Shown here in pieces: positions 45,644-60,003 of a stretch of 64,000 nt of DNA (position 1 is its first letter; each line of letters opens with the position of its first letter). The position numbers and the translations under genes were made by a program. The stretch lies in contig OY365810.1 of assembly GCA_959347315.1 (NCBI GenBank), forward strand, positions 21,667,835 through 21,731,834, given 5' to 3'. The stretch is from Bimastos eiseni. Its lineage: Eukaryota; Annelida; Clitellata; Crassiclitellata; Lumbricidae. Under the pieces are notes generated by a model that worked only from the letters and a program-made list of their open reading frames with translations, searched no databases and was not told the origin of the DNA.

Positions 45644-48256
45644 GGCAACACGCGCTAAACAATTGACTTCAAACAACATTTTGCCGACGCCCTTTTATGT
45701 AGGCCTATTTGCTGATCTCTCATTGTCTTTCTGAAGAACCGGACGAAGCTTATGGACTCTTATGCAAATAATGTAGACGGAAGCGGTGAATAACGGCGGT
45801 GCATGAAACCAAGATCGTGTCGACATTGCTTATCCACCGCCGTTACGCATGGTTTCTCGCGCCGGACAGTCAGTCGGTCACTGAAAGAACTTCAGCAGAT
45901 GATGCAGGACATTGACGGAGCCACAAGCCACAAGCCACAAGATCAGCGATGACAAGTGTTACACGTTCAATGGTATCGACCTTCAGGGATTTGAGCGTCA
46001 ATTTGTCAGTCTACTAATTCATGCCTTACATCGAATACCCGTGTCGATGAGTGCATCCTTTGAGTGCACTATCGTGCACCATGGAAGTCAACCCCTACAC
46101 AAACCCACACCTACGTACCCACATAATTTTATAGATGGAAGGACTGTGACGCGGTGGTGTTGCAGATATGTTAGGTAGATACTTCGGTAGGTAGGCATGA
46201 AAATGCAAATCCTACAAGTCGACGCGACACACGATGTGCCAGGTAGCCAATGAAATTTTTCTATATTAGTTTTATGACACATTCAGACTAAAGTCAATCA
46301 TTTGGTGACCTATATGATGTACATTTAATGACACATGGAGCAAATTGGCTAATGATGGACCGAGTTATGATGGCTTCACCCATTCTAGCATTTATTCGTA
46401 AACTTAGCATAACACGATGTTTCAAACACGTGCGTATATTATATGTAGCGAAACCCTGGAGGCCAAAATCAATGCCACACGAGCGATGACGAATTGTCTG
46501 TTGTTCATATGTGACAACTTGTTAGTTACACAGTGCGCAGCTTTGATCCTGATTCCGAAGCGCGTCAGGCTAAAAAAGACTGATAAATTTGTCAGAGTCT
46601 TATTGCTACCCATTTGGTCTGCTTGCAGCTACTGTTAGTGCATTGAAGCTATGGGTTGGTATATTTGTCAAGAGTGTAGGCCTAAGCTATTTCGCTCTTT
46701 GAAGTTAACACGCTCGCCGAAAAAGAAACTTGAACGAGTTTAAATCAAATGGCCGTTGTTGTACTTAACTAAATTCAAGGCTACCGGTCAGATGTGAAAG
46801 AAAGTCATACATTATGTCGATTTTTTTGCGACACCGTTCCATATCGACGATGATTTGCTGTCGCCCTCCTTCTTTCTCCAGGCTTGGGACTGGCACTGTC
46901 AAAGTCCAAACAGTGGCAGGGTTACATCATGCATTAGAGCATAATAGAGGAGCGGACAAAGTCACTGCGACGACTTCCGGCGAACTTGAAAATCAATAGG
47001 GCCTCGAACCATTGAATCACCTGATTTATTTATATAGCATTAACTCAAGAAGTAGCGAGGTCTTTGGTTTCTTAATAATTCTATGATCATAAAATACCAC
47101 GAATAGTTTAATAACAAAACAGCTGTGTCAGTTGAAAAATGCGAAATAGGCCTTAAATGAATTAATCAACGACAGCGTTCGTGCCCCAATCCATATTCCG
47201 AGTTACACAAAAGAGATCTGCTAAAAGCTTTAATTAGCCTTTTCCTGATATGTAGGCCCATACGGTTCCCGCTAAATTCAAAACTTACAACCAAACGGTA
47301 GGCATGCTTTTAAATGCTCACGAACGTTAACCAATTACAAACAAAATCAAAACCTGACAACTGCAAATCCGTGTTCATGATGTTATTGACTGGCTAAAAA
47401 TGCGCTACATAAAAATCCAGATATACAAATCTGATTTCTATGCATAATACATAGGCCTGTATACATAGATAGGCCTACAACTCAGCAAGGTAACATCGTA
47501 GAAATATTACGTAAACGTGGGTCAGAACCCTCAGGTCAATCGCAGCATGACCTCAGGAATATTTTGTGTTTTGCCACAATATAAATCCATGTCGACAGAG
47601 AAAGAAGAATTCTTTTATTAATTAAATCTTAAATGTCTGGATGGATACAGTTTTTGGATAGATGGACAGTTGAATGGATGCATTGATTTATCGGTCGTGG
47701 TCGATGGATAGGCAAATCGATGGATGGACAGTTGGAAAACATGCAGACAGACAAGCAAACGGATAAAACAATAGATGTTCATGTCCATTGTTGAAGAATC
47801 CTTACATTTTTTTATTTTCTAACTGACTAGGTAGAGCACCCAATGCAGAATGCTCCTTTTTCGAGATTTGGGTTTGGCACCACCGTGAAGGGAGACAGCG
47901 GTGTTAAGATAATAACCATATCCATGACCAATCACTTTTATTAAATCAAATTAATAGACAAACGATTACAGTTAAGTTTCATGGAATGTTTTCTGATAAC
48001 AACAGTGATGAAATTAAAACAGTAAGATTGCTAATTGGAGTCTTCTAGCACGATAAGAAAATATTATATTTGTGTATGGTTTCCTAAAATTAAACCTCTT
48101 TGACAGGCATTGACTCTTGTTCTATGTTAGCCGGTATACGGTTTGTCAGCCTTCCCATTTTACGAAGAAATATATATGATCGTTGTTTTGTTAACACATA
48201 ATTGTTTCATATAATTATTATACTATTGCCACATAGGAGAAATGTTAAGAGTTAAA

Positions 48257-50570
48257 GAAATTTTAAGGCATTATTAATCATTTCAGTATGCTGTTAATAC
48301 TGATCATGATCATAATAATAGAAATATTTAGAATGACAACAATAAAATTAGGATTATCACTGTTAATGACAAGAATGGAAAAATACATTAAATACAGCAA
48401 TCTATATTGAAATAATAACTACTGGAAGTCGTATTAATTTACAACCTATGTGTACTGCTATCCATATTATTATTATTATTATTTGTATGGGGCGTATCAT
48501 TATAATTATTGTAACATTACAAATCCTATAAAAATTGCATAATAGGACTACATACTTCCTCGATGATCAATTACATAGACTATAACCTTGCTATTGTTAA
48601 TTATTAATTATTGCCTATCAACAGCATAGTAACGTAAGTTCCCTATTGTTGCAGTTGCCTTTTGGATATGCATTTTAATCGTAATATAATTTACCTAGAT
48701 GAAGTGACAACACGATTTGTAATAAATTTTTATTTTCCAATCTTATGGGAACAACATATAATTAACATAATCGTTACATTATAACGCGTTGTTTTCAATT
48801 GTGTTCAGAACAGCAACATTACAGTTAATGTTATTACTGTGTTTGAAGCCGATGGAAAAATATAAGTGAAAGGAAAAAATGTCATTAAGAAACGCATCAA
48901 CACTTTAGCACTTGCAAAAACCGTTACGAAGACTAACATTTCACAAAAAGTTATGTATTGTACACTTATCAAAAATACGCGCTGAGTTGCATGCACAAAA
49001 TAATAACCAGATTCTTAAAGAAATTTTAAGGCATTATGAATCATTTCAATATGCTGTTAATACTAATCATGATCATAATAATAGAAATATTTAGAATGAC
49101 AACAATAAAATTAGGATTATCACTGTTAATGACAAGAATGGAAAAATACATTAAATACAGCAATCTATATTGAAATAATAACTACTGGAAGTCGTATTAA
49201 TTTACAACCTATGTGTACTGAATCGCTTGCTATCCATATTATTATTATTATTATTATTTGTAGGGGGCGTATCATTATAATTATTGTAACATTACAAATC
49301 CTATAAAAATTGCATAATAGGACTACATACTACCTCGATGATCAATTACATAGACTATAACCTTGCTATTGTTAATTATTAATTATTGCCTATCAACAGC
49401 ATAGTAACGTAAGTTCCCTATTGTTGCAGTTGCCTTTTGGATATGCATTTTAATCGTAATATAATTTACCTAGATGAAGTGACAACACGATTTGTAATAA
49501 ATTTTTATTTTCCAATCTTATGGGAACAACATATAATTAACATAATCGTTACATTATAACGCGTTGTTTTCAATTGTGTTCAGAACAGCAACATTACAGT
49601 TAATGTTATTACTGTGTTTGAAGCCGATGGAAAAATATAAGTGAAAGGAAAAAATGTCATTAAGAAACGCATCAACACTTTAGCACTTGCAAAAACCGTT
49701 ACGAAGACTAACATTTCACAAAAAGTTATGTATTGTACACTTATCAAAAATACGCGCTGAGTTGCATGCACAAAATAATAACCAGATTCTTAAAGAAATT
49801 TTAAGGCATTATGAATCATTTCAATATGCTGTTAATACTAATCATGATCATAATAATAGAAATATTTAGAATGACAACAATAAAATTAGGATTATCACTG
49901 TTAATGACAAGAATGGAAAAATACATTTAAATACAGCAATCTATATTGAAATAATAACTACTAGAAGTCGTATTAATTTACAACCTATGTGTACTGAATC
50001 GCTTGCTATCCATATTATTATTATTATTATTATTTGTAGGGGGCGTATCATTATAATTATTGTAACATTACAAATCCTATAAAAATTGCATAATAGGACT
50101 ACATACTACCTCGATGATCAATTACATAGACTATAACCTTGCTATTGTTAATTATTAATTATTGCCTATCAACAGCATAGTAACGTAAGTTCCCTATTGT
50201 TGCAGTTGCCTTTTGGATATGCATTTTAATCGTAATATAATTTACCTAGATGAAGTGACAACACGATTTGTAATAAATTTTTATTTTCCAATCTTATGGG
50301 AACAACATATAATTAACATAATCGTTACATTATAACGCGTTGTTTTCAATTGTGTTCAGAACAGCAACATTACAGTTAATGTTATTACTGTGTTTGAAGC
50401 CGATGGAAAAATATAAGTGAAAGGAAAAAATGTCATTAAGAAACGCATCAACACTTTAGCACTTGCAAAAACCGTTACGAAGACTAACATTTCACAAAAA
50501 GTTATGTATTGTACACTTATCAAAAATACGCGCTGAGTTGCATGCACAAAATAATAACCAGATTCTTAAA
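48257..50570. repeat. Three tandem copies of the ~0.775-kb segment (unit 9)
   Basis: Copies are 48257-49019 (763 bp), 49020-49794 (775) and 49795-50570 (776), with the same junction. The third copy differs from the third copy of unit 7 at several bases (TTTCCAATC, AAATAATAACC), so the two triplications were not copied as exact blocks. Confidence 0.95.
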
Positions 50571-50763
50571 TTTACTTTTATATATAGGACAATGATTTCA
50601 ATAAATTGCAGATTATCCGTTCAAAGCACCAACAGTTGCGCAATACTTTGAGTAATATATTTCGCCATACAAATGTGAAAATTTAAGCAGGCTTTAAAAA
50701 TTAAATAAGATATCACAGAGCCGATTCAATCGATCTCATCACAAATTCGAAATGCTTAGAAAG

Positions 50764-51564
50764 CTAAGAACGCAATAACTTCCTCTCCTTCCGCCGCCTG
50801 TCCACGAACCATTTCCAAACTTGTTTCGATGTAAGACCCAATTCTTGAGCTAAATGGTCACAGCAGATGCGATCTGGGAACGTATTGCCGTGAGAGAAAG
50901 CTCCTTCCAATACTTCAATTGCCTTCTTCGTCTTGCGTGGTCGTCTGTTCGTCTGAATGGGTTGGGAATCTTCTAACTTTGGGTTCGTTGTTGTTAATGG
51001 TACATCGGAGGCTTGCTTAGAGTGAGCTCCGTTGAACTCAGAAGACAGCGAATCCGGTACATAAAGCACACGAGCACAATCAGGTAAAATCGATCCATGA
51101 CAATCAGCATACACAGAATTGCTGTCATAAGAAGTGTTTGAAGTGTAGTTTAGGTAGTTGGTAGGATAGTGAAGTTGAGTATTGTTGGAAATGTCAGCTT
51201 TGTAAGACAAGTAACTAGGATGGTCAGAAGGTTTATATAGAATGTGAGAAGAGTAGAGCTCAGAAGATCTAGATATATTACTCACATTACCAAGATATTG
51301 ATGTTCGTAGCTACATGAAGGAAGATGTGTAAGGTTATGCGAACCGTGTAAAGGCAGACCATATGAGTTTGAGATTTCAGAAGACCCAGATTCACGAGTG
51401 AAGCAACAAGATGAAAGGTTAGCCGATCTGTAGTCCGTCTTGTAATCAGAAGAAGAGAGTAGGTTTGAGTTAGAAGTCAGAGTATAGGCGTTTAGTCTGT
51501 GCAGTTGAGATTCACCCAAAGAGGCAGAAAGTGACAAGTTAGAGCTACACTGAAGGTGAAACAT
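50764..51564 (-). CDS. Divergent homeodomain protein, copy 9 (V44D, K96N)
   Basis: Intact 266-residue copy of the right-hand lineage with Asp44 and Asn96 but Thr191 retained, unlike copies 7 and 8. The leader intron (51574-51623) has the same branch-point-like change as copy 7. The TATA element is at 51816-51823. Three copies of the ~0.775-kb segment lie in its 3' flank. Confidence 0.86.
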   Translation of the reverse strand: MFHLQCSSNLSLSASLGESQLHRLNAYTLTSNSNLLSSSDYKTDYRSANLSSCCFTRESGSSEISNSYGLPLHGSHNLTHLPSCSYEHQYLGNVSNISRSSELYSSHILYKPSDHPSYLSYKADISNNTQLHYPTNYLNYTSNTSYDSNSVYADCHGSILPDCARVLYVPDSLSSEFNGAHSKQASDVPLTTTNPKLEDSQPIQTNRRPRKTKKAIEVLEGAFSHGNTFPDRICCDHLAQELGLTSKQVWKWFVDRRRKERKLLRS

Positions 51565-51791
51565 TGTGTAATTCTAAAAGAAGACAAAAATTATTTATCG
51601 AATCAAACAAAACCAATTCTTACCGTGAGATTGCGCGATCGTAGATTGAGTTTACTGCAATGTTAGACGCTCTTGATGAGTGACGGCTGACAGATGACGC
51701 TATTAGTTCTTATCTGAACTTGCAATAATCACCGGCTGCCTAGAAACAACGATAAATCTAACTTGTCTGTTCTAACGAAAATGGTATAATG

Positions 51792-52121
51792 TAAGCGTTC
51801 ATTCCCCGTTGTATCTTTATATAAGGACGCACGGAGTCATTCAGACGTTTGGAGTCACTCAGCGATCAGAGAGATGAAAGAAAGGTAATCACTTTGATTG
51901 AATTTTCTTAAGCCGCGATCAATTAAACGAACTTTGATTTATAAGCGGGACTTTGTTAATCTCTTTCTGGCTGCCGCTTTCGCGTGGATATGTTTGCTCA
52001 GGAACAATCATCGAAGAAATGTTGCGTTACACTAAAGGCTGTCGGTGTAGTATCTTATCTTCAAAGAACTTCGCATCTTTTGTTTTGAGGTTCCAGTAGG
52101 TGAGCATCTTCGTTCTTTGAA
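51792..52121 (-). promoter_or_regulatory. Homeobox gene promoter, unit 9
   Basis: The TATA element is at 51816-51823 and the four TCF/LEF-type words are retained, with the AATTAA variant of units 7-8. Confidence 0.58.
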
Positions 52122-54255
52122 GGCAACACGCGCTAAACAATTGACTTCAAACAACATTTTGCCGACGCCCTTTTATGTAGGCCTATTTGCTGATCTCTCA
52201 TTGTCTTTCTGAAGAACCGGACGAAGCTTATGGACTCTTATGCAAATAATGTAGACGGAAGCGGTGAATAACGGCGGTGCATGAAACCAAGATCGTGTCG
52301 ACATTGCTTATCCACCGCCGTTACGCATGGTTTCTCGCGCCGGACAGTCAGTCGGTCACTGAAAGAACTTCAGCAGATGATGCAGGACATTGACGGAGCC
52401 ACAAGCCACAAGCCACAAGATCAGCGATGACAAGTGTTACACGTTCAATGGTATCGACCTTCAGGGATTTGAGCGTCAATTTGTCAGTCTACTAATTCAT
52501 GCCTTACATCGAATACCCGTGTCGATGAGTGCATCCTTTGAGTGCACTATCGTGCACCATGGAAGTCAACCCCTACACAAACCCACACCTACGTACCCAC
52601 ATAATTTTATAGATGGAAGGACTGTGACGCGGTGGTGTTGCAGATATGTTAGGTAGATACTTCGGTAGGTAGGCATGAAAATGCAAATCCTACAAGTCGA
52701 CGCGACACACGATGTGCCAGGTAGCCAATGAAATTTTTCTATATTAGTTTTATGACACATTCAGACTAAAGTCAATCATTTGGTGACCTATATGATGTAC
52801 ATTTAATGACACATGGAGCAAATTGGCTAATGATGGACCGAGTTATGATGGCTTCACCCATTCTAGCATTTATTCGTAAACTTAGCATAACACGATGTTT
52901 CAAACACGTGCGTATATTATATGTAGCGAAACCCTGGAGGCCAAAATCAATGCCACACGAGCGATGACGAATTGTCTGTTGTTCATATGTGACAACTTGT
53001 TAGTTACACAGTGCGCAGCTTTGATCCTGATTCCGAAGCGCGTCAGGCTAAAAAAGACTGATAAATTTGTCAGAGTCTTATTGCTACCCATTTGGTCTGC
53101 TTGCAGCTACTGTTAGTGCATTGAAGCTATGGGTTGGTATATTTGTCAAGAGTGTAGGCCTAAGCTATTTCGCTCTTTGAAGTTAACACGCTCGCCGAAA
53201 AAGAAACTTGAACGAGTTTAAATCAAATGGCCGTTGTTGTACTTAACTAAATTCAAGGCTACCGGTCAGATGTGAAAGAAAGTCATACATTATGTCGATT
53301 TTTTTGCGACACCGTTCCATATCGACGATGATTTGCTGTCGCCCTCCTTCTTTCTCCAGGCTTGGGACTGGCACTGTCAAAGTCCAAACAGTGGCAGGGT
53401 TACATCATGCATTAGAGCATAATAGAGGAGCGGACAAAGTCACTGCGACGACTTCCGGCGAACTTGAAAATCAATAGGGCCTCGAACCTGATTTATTTAT
53501 ATAGCATTAACTCAAGAAGTATCGAAGTCTTTGGTTTCTTAATAATTCTATGATCATAAAATACCACGAATAGTTTAATAACAAAACAGCTGTGTCAGTT
53601 GAAAAATGCGAAATAGGCCTTAAATGAATTAATCAACGACAGCGTTCGTGCCCCAATCCATATTCCGAGTTACACAAAAGAGATCTGCTAAAAGCTTTAA
53701 TTAGCCTTTTCCTGATATGTAGGCCCATACGGTTCCCGCTAAATTCAAAACTTACAACCAAACGGTAGGCATGCTTTTAAATGCTCACGAACGTTAACCA
53801 ATTACAAACAAAATCAAAACCTGACAACTGCAAATCCGTGTTCATGATGTTATTGACTGGCTAAAAATGCGCTACATAAAAATCCAGATATACAAATCTG
53901 ATTTCTATGCATAATACATAGGCCTGTATACATAGATAGGCCTACAACTCAGCAAGGTAACATCGTAGAAATATTACGTAAACGTGGGTCAGAACCCTCA
54001 GGTCAATCGCAGCATGACCTCAGGAATATTTTGTGTTTTGCCACAATATAAATCCATGTCGACAGAGAAAGAAGAATTCTTTTATTAATTAAATCTTAAA
54101 TGTCTGGATGGATACAGTTTTTGGATAGATGGACAGTTGAATGGATGCATTGATTTATCGGTCGTGGTCGATGGATAGGCAAATCGATGGATGGACAGTT
54201 GGAAAACATGCAGACAGACAAGCAAACGGATAAAACAATAGATGTTCATGTCCAT

Positions 54256-57200
54256 TGTTGAAGAATCCTTACATTTTTTTATTTTCTAACTGACTAGGTA
54301 GAGCACCCAATGCAGAATGCTCCTTTTTCGAGATTTGGGTTTGGCACCACCGTGAAGGGAGACAGCGGTGTTAAGATAATAACCATATCCATGACCAATC
54401 ACTTTTATTAAATCAAATTAATAGACAAACGATTACAGTTAAGTTTCATGGAATGTTTTCTGATAACAACAGTGATGAAATTAAAACAGTAAGATTGCTA
54501 ATTGGAGTCTTCTAGCACGATAAGAAAATATTATATTTGTGTATGGTTTCCTAAAATTAAACCTCTTTGACAGGCATTGACTCTTGTTCTATGTTAGCCG
54601 GTATACGGTTTGTCAGCCTTCCCATTTTACGAAGAAATATATATGATCGTTGTTTTGTTAACACATAATTGTTTCATATAATTATTATACTATTGCCACA
54701 TAGGAGAAATGTTAAGAGTTAAAGAAATTTTAAGGCATTATTAATCATTTCAGTATGCTGTTAATACTGATCATGATCATAATAATAGAAATATTTAGAA
54801 TGACAACAATAAAATTAGGATTATCACTGTTAATGACAAGAATGGAAAAATACATTAAATACAGCAATCTATATTGAAATAATAACTACTGGAAGTCGTA
54901 TTAATTTACAACCTATGTGTACTGCTATCCATATTATTATTATTATTATTTGTATGGGGCGTATCATTATAATTATTGTAACATTACAAATCCTATAAAA
55001 ATTGCATAATAGGACTACATACTTCCTCGATGATCAATTACATAGACTATAACCTTGCTATTGTTAATTATTAATTATTGCCTATCAACAGCATAGTAAC
55101 GTAAGTTCCCTATTGTTGCAGTTGCCTTTTGGATATGCATTTTAATCGTAATATAATTTACCTAGATGAAGTGACAACACGATTTGTAATAAATTTTTAT
55201 TTTCCAATCTTATGGGAACAACATATAATTAACATAATCGTTACATTATAACGCGTTGTTTTCAATTGTGTTCAGAACAGCAACATTACAGTTAATGTTA
55301 TTACTGTGTTTGAAGCCGATGGAAAAATATAAGTGAAAGGAAAAAATGTCATTAAGAAACGCATCAACACTTTAGCACTTGCAAAAACCGTTACGAAGAC
55401 TAACATTTCACAAAAAGTTATGTATTGTACACTTATCAAAAATACGCGCTGAGTTGCATGCACAAAATAATAACCAGATTCTTAAATTTACTTTTATATG
55501 TAGGACAATGATTTCAATAAATTGCAGATTATCCGTTCAAAGCACCAACAGTTGCGCAATACTTTGAGTTATATTTTTCGCCATACAAATGTGGAAATTT
55601 AAGCATGCTTTAAAAATTAAATAAGATATCACAGAATGTTGAAAAATCCTGACATTTTTTTATTTTCTAACTGACTAGGTAGAGCACCCAATGCAGAATG
55701 CTCCTTTTTCGAGATTTGGGTTTGGCACCACCGTGAAGGGAGACAGCGGTGTTAAGATAATAACCATATCCATGACCAATCACTTTTATTAAATCAAATT
55801 AATAGACAAACGATTACAGTTAAGTTTCATGGAATGTTTTCTGATAACAACAGTGATGAAATTAAAACAGTAAGATTGCTAATTGGAGTCTTCTAGCACG
55901 ATAAAAAAATATTATATTTGTGTATGGTTTCCTAAAATTAAACCTCTTTGACAGGCATTGACTCTTGTTCTATGTTAGCCGGTATACGGTTTGTCAGCCT
56001 TCCCATTTTACGAAGAAATATATATGATCGTTGTTTTGTTAACACATAATTGTTTCATATAATTATTATACTATTGCCACATAGGAGAAATGTTAAGAGT
56101 TAAAGAAATTTTAAGGCATTATTAATCATTTCAATATGCTGTTAATACTGATCATGATCATAATAATAGAAATATTTAGAATGACAACAATAAAATTAGG
56201 ATTATCACTGTTAATGACAAGAATGGAAAAATACATTAAATACAGCAATCTATATTGAAATAATAACTACTAGAAGTCGTATTAATTTACAACCTATGTG
56301 TACTGAATTGCTTGCTATCCATATTATTATTATTATTATTTGTATGGGGCGTATCATTATAATTATTGTAACATTACAAATCCTATAAAAATTGCATAAT
56401 AGGACTACATACTACCTCGATGATCAATTACATAGACTATAACCTTGCTATTGTTAATTATTAATTATTGCCTATCAACAGCATAGTAACGTAAGTTCCC
56501 TATTGTTGCAGTTGCCTTTTGGATATGCATTTTAATCGTAATATAATTTACCTAGATGAAGTGACAACACGATTTGTAATAAATTTTTATTTTCCAATCT
56601 TATGGGAACAACATATAATTAACATAATCGTTACATTATAACGCGTTGTTTTCAATTGTGTTCAGAACAGCAACATTACAGTTAATGTTATTACTGTGTT
56701 TGAAGCCGATGGAAAAATATAAGTGAAAGGAAAAAATGTCATTAAGAAACGCATCAACACTTTAGCACTTGCAAAAACCGTTACGAAGACTAACATTTCA
56801 CAAAAAGTTATGTATTGTACACTTATCAAAAATACGCGCTGAGTTGCATGCACAAAATAATAACCAGATTCTTAAATTTACTTTTATATGTAAGACAATG
56901 ATTTCAATAAATTGCAGATTATCCGTTCAAAGCACCAACAGTTGTGCAATACTTTCAGTAATATTTCTCGCCATACAAATGTGGAAATTTAAGCATGCTT
57001 TAAAAATTAAATAAGATATCACAGAATGTTGAAAAATCCTTACATTTTTTTATTTTCTAACTGACTAGGTAGAGCACCCAATGCAGAATGCTCCTTTTTC
57101 GAGATTTGGGTTTGGCACCACCGTGAAGGGAGACAGCGGTGTTAAGATAATAACCATATCCATGACCAATCACTTTTATTAAATCAAATTAATAGACAAA

Positions 57201-58419
57201 CGATTACAGTTAAGTTTCATGGAATGTTTTCTGATAACAACAGTGATTGAATTAAAACAGTAAGATTGCTAATTGGAGTCTTCTAGCACGATAAGAAAAT
57301 ATTATATTTGTGTATGGTTTCCTAAAATTAAACCTCTTTGACAGGCATTGACTCTTGTTCTATGTTAGCCGGTATACGGTTTGTCAGCCTTCCCATTTTA
57401 CGAAGAAATATATATGATCGTTGTTTTGTTAACACATAATTGTTTCATATAATTATTATACTATTGCCACATAGGAGAAATGTTAAGAGTTAAAGAAATT
57501 TTAAGGCATTATTAATCATTTCAATATGCTGTTAATACTGATCATGATCATAATAATAGAAATATTTAGAATGACAACAATAAAATTAGGATTATCACTG
57601 TTAATGACAAGAATGGAAAAATACATTAAATACAGCAATCTATATTGAAATAATAACTACTGGAAGTCGTATTAATTTACAACCTATGTGTACTGAATCG
57701 CTTGCTATCCATATTATTATTATTATTATTATTTGTAGGGGGCGTATCATTATAATTATTGTAACATTACAAATCCTATAAAAATTGCATAATAGGACTA
57801 CATACTACCTCGATGATCAATTACATAGACTATAACCTTGCTATTGTTAATTATTAATTATTGCCTATCAACAGCATAGTAACGTAAGTTCCCTATTGTT
57901 GCAGTTGCCTTTTGGATATGCATTTTAATCGTAATATAATTTACCTAGATGAAGTGACAACACGATTTGTAATAAATTTTTATTTTCCAATCTTATGGGA
58001 ACAAGATATAATTAACATAATCGTTACATTATAACGCGTTGTTTTCAATTGTGTTCAGAACAGCAACATTACAGTTAATGTTATTACTGTGTTTGAAGCC
58101 GATGGAAAAATATAAGTGAAAGGAAAAAATGTCATTAAGAAACGCATCAACACTTTAGCACTTGCAAAAACCGTTACGAAGACTAACATTTCACAAAAAG
58201 TTATGTATTGTACACTTATCAAAAATACGCGCTGAGTTGCATGCACAAAATAATAACCAGATTCTTAAATTTACTTTTATATGTAGGACAATGATTTCAA
58301 TAAATTGCAGATTATCCGTTCAAAGCACCAACAGTTGCGCAATACTTTCAGTAATATTTCTCGCCATACAAATGTGGAAATTTAAGCATGCTTTAAAAAT
58401 TAAATAAGATATCACAGAA
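54256..58419. repeat. Three tandem copies of the ~1.39-kb segment (unit 10)
   Basis: Copies are 54256-55636 (1,381 bp), 55637-57026 (1,390) and 57027-58419 (1,393). They show the same CACAGAA|TGTTGAA join as unit 5, with GTTGAAAAATCC in copies 2 and 3 where unit 5 has GTTGAAGAATCC. Copies 2 and 3 carry the 9-bp insertion (GAATTGCTT and GAATCGCTT). No protein gene is apparent. Confidence 0.95.
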
Positions 58420-58462
58420 CCGATTCAATCGATCTCATCACAAATTCGAAATGCTTAGAAAG

Positions 58463-59263
58463 CTAAGAACGCAATAACTTCCTCTCCTTCCGCCGCCTGT
58501 CCACGAACCATTTCCAAACTTGTTTCGATGTAAGACCCAATTCTTGAGCTAAATGGTCACAGCAGATGCGATCTGGGAACGTATTGCCGTGAGAGAAAGC
58601 TCCTTCCAATACTTCAATTGCCTTCTTCGTCTTGCGTGGTCGTCTGTTCGTCTGAATGGGTTGGGAATCTTCTAACTTTGGGTTCGTTGTTGTTAATGGT
58701 ACATCGGAGGCTTGCTTAGAGTGAGCTCCGTTGAACTCAGAAGACAGCGAATCCGGTACATAAAGCACACGAGCACAATCAGGTAAAATCGATCCATGAC
58801 AATCAGCATACACAGAATTGCTGTCATAAGAAGTGTTTGAAGTGTAGTTTAGGTAGTTGGTAGGATAGTGAAGTTGAGTATTGTTGGAAATGTCAGCTTT
58901 GTAAGACAAGTAACTAGGATGGTCAGAAGGTTTATATAGAATGTGAGAAGAGTAGAGCTCAGAAGATCTAGATATATTACTCACATTACCAAGATATTGA
59001 TGTTCGTAGCTACATGAAGGAAGATGTGTAAGGTTATGCGAACCGTGTAAAGGCAGACCATATGAGTTTGAGATTTCAGAAGACCCAGATTCACGAGTGA
59101 AGCAACAAGATGAAAGGTTAGCCGATCTGTAGTCCGTCTTGTAATCAGAAGAAGAGAGTAGGTTTGAGTTAGAAGTCAGAGTATAGGCGTTTAGTCTGTG
59201 CAGTTGAGATTCACCCAAAGAGGCAGAAAGTGACAAGTTAGAGCTACACTGAAGGTGAAACAT
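58463..59263 (-). CDS. Divergent homeodomain protein, copy 10 (V44D, K96N)
   Basis: Intact 266-residue copy whose protein equals copy 9. Its leader intron (59273-59322) keeps the CTGAT branch-point-like word of the left lineage, and its promoter and upstream region also look left-like, so the unit is mosaic. The TATA element is at 59515-59522. Three copies of the ~1.39-kb 3'-flank segment lie beside it. Confidence 0.86.
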   Translation of the reverse strand: MFHLQCSSNLSLSASLGESQLHRLNAYTLTSNSNLLSSSDYKTDYRSANLSSCCFTRESGSSEISNSYGLPLHGSHNLTHLPSCSYEHQYLGNVSNISRSSELYSSHILYKPSDHPSYLSYKADISNNTQLHYPTNYLNYTSNTSYDSNSVYADCHGSILPDCARVLYVPDSLSSEFNGAHSKQASDVPLTTTNPKLEDSQPIQTNRRPRKTKKAIEVLEGAFSHGNTFPDRICCDHLAQELGLTSKQVWKWFVDRRRKERKLLRS

Positions 59264-59490
59264 TGTGTAATTCTAAAAGAAGACAAAAATTATTTATCGA
59301 ATCAGACAAAACCAATTCTTACCGTGAGATTGCGCGATCGTAGATTGAGTTTACTGCAATGTTAGACGCTCTTGGTGAGTGACGGCTGACAGATGACGCT
59401 ATTAGTTCTTATCTGAACTTGCAATAATCACCGGCTGCCTAGAAACAACTATAAATCTAACTTGTCTGTTCTAACGAAAATGGTATAATG

Positions 59491-59820
59491 TAAGCGTTCA
59501 TTCCCCGTTGTATCTTTATATAAGGACGCACGGTGTCATTCAGACGTTTGGAGTCACTCAGCGATCAGAGAGATGAAAGAAAGGTAATCACTTTGATTGA
59601 ATTTTCTTAAGCCGCGATCGAGTAAACGAACTTTGATTTATAAGCGGGACTTTGTTAATCTCTTTTTGGCTGCCGCTTTCGCGTGGATATGTTTGCTCAG
59701 GAACAATCATCGAAGAAATGTAGCGTTACACTAAAGGCTGTCGGTGTAGTATCTTATCTTCAAAGAACTTCGCATCTTTTCTTTTGAGGTTCCAGTAGGT
59801 GAGCATCTTCGTTCTTTGAA
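59491..59820 (-). promoter_or_regulatory. Homeobox gene promoter, unit 10
   Basis: The TATA element is at 59515-59522 and the four TCF/LEF-type words are retained. The sequence is left-lineage-like (GATCGAGTAAAC), although the coding region is right-lineage. Confidence 0.58.
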
Positions 59821-60003
59821 GGCAACACGCGCTAAACAATTGACTTCAAACAACATTTTGCCGACGCCCTTTTATGTAGGCCTATTTGCTGATCTCTCAT
59901 TGTCTTTCTGAAGAACCGGACGAAGCTTATGGACTCTTATGCAAATAATGTAGACGGAAGCGGTGAATAACGGCGGTGCATGAAACCAAGATCGTGTCGA
60001 CAT

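Larger units (their letters stand above)
40124..45826. repeat. Tandem array unit 8 (5,703 bp, internally expanded)
   Basis: First unit with a 7-bp CCACAAG tandem duplication near 40223 together with the 1-bp loss near 40260. The spacer lacks the 11-bp deletion. It has two copies of the ~0.775-kb segment (42554-44092) and the nonsense-bearing gene copy. Confidence 0.96.
45827..52304. repeat. Tandem array unit 9 (6,478 bp, internally expanded)
   Basis: Spacer as in unit 8, then three copies of the ~0.775-kb segment (48257-50570), an intact right-lineage gene and its promoter. Confidence 0.96.
52305..60003. repeat. Tandem array unit 10 (7,699 bp, internally expanded)
   Basis: Carries the CCACAAG duplication and the 11-bp spacer deletion, three copies of the ~1.39-kb segment (54256-58419), a right-lineage gene and a left-like promoter. 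Confidence 0.96.
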
